From Escherichia boydii (GTDB lineage Bacteria; Pseudomonadota; Gammaproteobacteria; Enterobacterales; Enterobacteriaceae), in the NCBI GenBank assembly GCA_041890495.1, contig CP169086.1:1612001-1676000 (forward strand): DNA of 64,000 nt, in the 5' to 3' direction. Positions 61,415 to 64,000 of the stretch are shown piece after piece. The notes below the pieces were generated by a model, which ran no database searches, was not told the DNA's origin, and saw only the letters and a list, made by a program, of their open reading frames with translations. Numbering within the stretch: position 1 is the stretch's first letter; each line of letters starts with the position of its first letter. The position numbers and the translations under genes were made by a program.

Positions 61415-62429
61415 GTTTAATCACCTCGCCTTCAATATCGCTGTGCTGCAGGTCGGCGAGGATATTGTTCAGTTGTTCATCAGATGCCACGACGTGCACC
61501 CAGAGTTGACCAAACACGCCGTGGGCGGTTTGCGTCATTTTTCCGTGCAGGATGTTAAACGGCAGGCCGTAGCGCAGCGTCAGTTCGCCCACGATCGGCT
61601 TATGCGTGCTGTGCCCGGTAAAGGTCAGCCTGATGACCGTACCTTCCAGATCGTTTGCCAGTTCGGTATTGAACGTTTCTTCTTCAGCGTACTGGCTCAC
61701 CTGACGGACAAACTGCTGCGTAATCGGCTGCTGCGGATGGGTAAAGACGCTCAGCACGTCGCCCTCCTCCACAACTTTACCGTTCTCCATCACCGCCACG
61801 CGGTCGCAGATTTTGCGCACCACGTGCATCTCGTGGGTGATCAGCACGATGGTCAGCTTAAAGCGGCGGTTAATATCCAGCAGCAGATCGAGGATCTGAT
61901 CGGTGGTCTGCGGGTCAAGCGCGGAGGTGGCTTCATCGCAGAGCAGCACGTCCGGATTATTAGCCAGCGCGCGGGCGATGCCCACGCGCTGCTTTTGCCC
62001 ACCGCTCAGCTGTGACGGGTAGGCATGCTCGCGGCCCTTCAGGCCGACCAAATCCACCAGCTCCGCGACGCGGGCGGTGATTTTTGCTTTAGGCACGCCG
62101 GCAATCTGCATGGAGAAAGCTATATTTTCGTTTACCGTGCGCGACCACAGCAGGTTGAAGTGCTGAAACACCATGCTGATTTTCAGGCGCGCCTGGCGCA
62201 GCGCTTCACCCTTCGCAGCAGAAATATCCTGCCCGTTAATGGTGACGCTTCCGGCGCTGGGTTTTTCCAGGCCGTTCAGCAGACGAATCAGCGTGCTTTT
62301 CCCGGCTCCGCTATAGCCAATAATTCCGTAAATCTGTCCCTGCTCTATCGTCAAATTGACGTTATCAACGGCAGTCAGCGCGACCTTTCCGTTGTCAAAA
62401 ACCTTCGAAATATTCCTAAGTACTATCAT
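61407..62429 (-). CDS. MetN-like ABC ATPase
   Basis: This is a 340-residue ATPase. Walker A GYSGAGKST, signature LSGGQKQR, Walker B VLLCDEATSALD and H-loop ITHEM are intact. A C-terminal NIL (ACT-like) domain, about residues 265-340, is present; in MetN it binds methionine and inhibits transport. This is probably a second MetNIQ system, since the housekeeping metNIQ lies elsewhere in enterobacteria. Divergent from the cystathionine beta-synthase. Confidence 0.93.
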   Translation of the reverse strand: MIVLRNISKVFDNGKVALTAVDNVNLTIEQGQIYGIIGYSGAGKSTLIRLLNGLEKPSAGSVTINGQDISAAKGEALRQARLKISMVFQHFNLLWSRTVNENIAFSMQIAGVPKAKITARVAELVDLVGLKGREHAYPSQLSGGQKQRVGIARALANNPDVLLCDEATSALDPQTTDQILDLLLDINRRFKLTIVLITHEMHVVRKICDRVAVMENGKVVEEGDVLSVFTHPQQPITQQFVRQVSQYAEEETFNTELANDLEGTVIRLTFTGHSTHKPIVGELTLRYGLPFNILHGKMTQTAHGVFGQLWVHVVASDEQLNNILADLQHSDIEGEVIKHG

Positions 62430-62829
62430 TCTTATTCTTTATCCGTTTCGCGCATGGCTGTTTAGCAGTATGGATGTCCAAACGATAGTAAACAGGCGTT
62501 ATCAGCTTTTAAATGAACAAAAAAGAATTTGTTATAACTTTCAGAAATAAACACCGGATTTAACGGGTGGGAAGCATTTAGACCAATTTCAGCAATGATT
62601 ATCTGCCGGATGCATATCCGCTGGCGGACAGCCGCAAAAAACGTTCATTTTTGCAGCATTTTTTCCCGATATAGCCATCCTCACATCCAGACAACTTTAC
62701 GTCTTGCTGTCCTGACTTCCAAAAATGGCATTTATATTCTTTTCTGTTCTAAAGAGCAGTGAATGGTTCTTTATTGAGAAAATTTCACCGCCCTATCATC
62801 CCGTCATGACATCCAGAAAGGAAAATATC
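62430..62829. promoter_or_regulatory. Divergent promoter region, metN-like/cystathionine beta-synthase
   Basis: This 400-base gap is AT-rich and free of ORFs I can support. It must drive both transcription units. ATCCAGACAACTTTACGTCT at 62689-62708 recalls tandem met boxes (AGACGTCT) but is a poor match. AAAGGAAAA before 62830 is the SD for the synthase. Confidence 0.5.
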
Positions 62830-64000
62830 ATGACGATTTATCACTCCGTCACTGAACTGATTGGTCGTACCCCGCTTATCCAGCTGCATAAGCTTGATAC
62901 CGGTCCCTGCTCGCTGTTCCTGAAGCTGGAGAACCAGAATCCGGGCGGGTCCATTAAGGATCGCGTTGCGCTGTCGATGATTAACGAAGCGGAGCGTACC
63001 GGCCAGCTGCAGCCAGGCGGCACGATTATTGAGGCCACGGCGGGCAATACCGGTCTCGGCCTGGCCCTGATCGCCGCTCAGAAAGGCTACTCGCTGATCC
63101 TGGTCGTGCCGGACAAAATGAGCCGCGAGAAAATTTTCCACCTGCGCGCGCTGGGTGCCCAGGTGGTGCTGACCCGCTCCGACGTCAACAAGGGCCATCC
63201 TGCCTATTACCAGGATTACGCCCAGCGCCTGGCGAACGAACTGCCCGGCGCGTTTTACATCGACCAGTTCAATAACGAAGCCAACCCGCTGGCGCACCGT
63301 ACCACCACGGCACCGGAACTGTATGAGCAGCTTGACGGCAGGATCGACGCCATTGTAGTGGGCGTCGGCTCAGGCGGTACTCTGGGCGGCCTGCAGGCAT
63401 GGTTCGCCGAGCACTCTCCGCATACGGAGTTTGTCCTGGCTGACCCGGCCGGATCGGTTCTGGCCGACCAGGTGGAAACCGGACGCTACCGCGACGCGGG
63501 CTCCTGGCTGGTTGAGGGAATTGGCGAAGACTTTATTCCTCCGCTGGCCCACATTGAAGGCGTAAATCGCGCCTGGCGCATCACCGACCGCGAAGCGTTC
63601 ACCACCGCGCGCGAGCTGCTGAAAACGGAAGGCATTCTGGCGGGCTCCTCCAGCGGCACGCTGCTGGCGGCCGCGCTGAAGTATTGCCAGGCGCAAACTA
63701 CGCCGAAGCGCGTGGTGACCTTCGCCTGCGACAGCGGCAACAAATATCTCTCGAAGATGTTCAACGACGACTGGATGCGGCAGCAGGGGCTCATCACCCG
63801 CCCTCAGGCCGGCGATCTCTCCGACTACATCGCCCTGCGCCACGATGAAGGCGCCACCGTCACCGCCGCCCCGGACGACACGCTTTCCACCGTCCTGGCG
63901 CGCATGCGCCTGTACGACATCTCCCAGCTGCCGGTGCTGGAGAACGGCAAGGTGGTGGGCATTATCGACGAGTGGGATCTCCTGCGGCATATCGGCGGCG
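62830..64000 (+). CDS. Cystathionine beta-synthase, partial (cut by window end)
   Basis: A PLP enzyme of the cysteine synthase family; 390 residues are visible. The PLP lysine is K43 in NPGGSIKDRVAL, with TAGNTGLGLAL and the phosphate loop GVGSGGTLGG. Beyond about residue 330 a CBS domain begins (TVTAAPDDTLSTVLARM, then LPVLENGKVVGIIDEWDLL), which separates it from plain CysK/CysM. It would join homocysteine and serine to cystathionine, the first step of reverse transsulfuration. A similar pair, mtcBC, is known from Klebsiella. The next gene, expected to be a cystathionine gamma-lyase, is outside the window. Confidence 0.88.
   Translation, partial: MTIYHSVTELIGRTPLIQLHKLDTGPCSLFLKLENQNPGGSIKDRVALSMINEAERTGQLQPGGTIIEATAGNTGLGLALIAAQKGYSLILVVPDKMSREKIFHLRALGAQVVLTRSDVNKGHPAYYQDYAQRLANELPGAFYIDQFNNEANPLAHRTTTAPELYEQLDGRIDAIVVGVGSGGTLGGLQAWFAEHSPHTEFVLADPAGSVLADQVETGRYRDAGSWLVEGIGEDFIPPLAHIEGVNRAWRITDREAFTTARELLKTEGILAGSSSGTLLAAALKYCQAQTTPKRVVTFACDSGNKYLSKMFNDDWMRQQGLITRPQAGDLSDYIALRHDEGATVTAAPDDTLSTVLARMRLYDISQLPVLENGKVVGIIDEWDLLRHIGG

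Noticed and set aside
1..64000. Insertion sequences, transposases, phage genes or toxin-antitoxin modules
   Set aside because: None found in reading all annotated genes and gaps; the mosaic cannot be explained by mobile elements within the window.

Overview
The window is a stretch of enterobacterial chromosome whose gene order follows the Escherichia coli replication-terminus region from tus to ydhS and fumD. Most of it looks like the Enterobacter cloacae complex or a close relative: GC-rich third codon positions and proteins that are clear but divergent orthologues of E. coli K-12 proteins as I remember them. Six tracts, about 21 kb in total, instead encode proteins identical or almost identical to E. 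coli. They lie at roughly 1085-5684, 14890-15515, 18087-27340, 30955-31300, 45100-47260 and 48005-51785. The tracts sit exactly where the E. coli orthologues belong, so synteny is unbroken, but several junctions fall inside genes (fumC, slyA, punC, mdtK). Every frameshifted gene in the window (manA, rsxA, rsxD, slyA, punC, cfa, mdtK) is inside or at the edge of one of these tracts. The Enterobacter-like genes all read cleanly. This is the main observation: either a real interspecies mosaic or, more likely given the single-base indels near tract ends, foreign E. coli sequence built into the assembly.

Layout. 1-1028: Ter site and tus. 1029-5586: fumC, fumA, manA (central carbon; E. coli-like). 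5685-14830: ydgA, the malI/malXY locus with two MalI operators, add, ydgJ, then the small genes blr, a ydgU-position ORF, cnu, and ydgK. 14908-21102: the rsxABCDGE electron-transport operon that reduces SoxR, and nth. 21694-27320: dtpA, gstA, pdxY, tyrS, pdxH, mliC. 27407-31283: anmK, slyB, a membrane diguanylate cyclase absent from this place in E. coli, slyA. 31476-34617: the ydhIJK efflux set. 34596-36385: sodC, ydhF, ydhL. 36529-38154: an EptA-type phosphoethanolamine transferase. 38197-41634: nemR-nemA-gloA, rnt, grxD (lhr is missing). 41970-44906: mepH, sodB, ydhP, ynhF. 45203-52200: purR, punR/punC, cfa, ribC, mdtK. Then two tRNA-Val genes and ydhS.

From 54253 to the end the content is more accessory: a beta-carbonic anhydrase, a zinc-ribbon metallo-beta-lactamase-fold protein, two unrecognised small ORFs, a four-gene polar amino-acid ABC transporter operon, fumD, and a MetNIQ-type ABC operon divergent from a cystathionine beta-synthase cut by the window end. 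The last set looks like a methionine-uptake/reverse-transsulfuration locus. Compared with E. coli K-12 the uid operon, lhr and ydhTUVWXY are absent. Comparisons with E. coli are from memory of protein sequences, not from a search.
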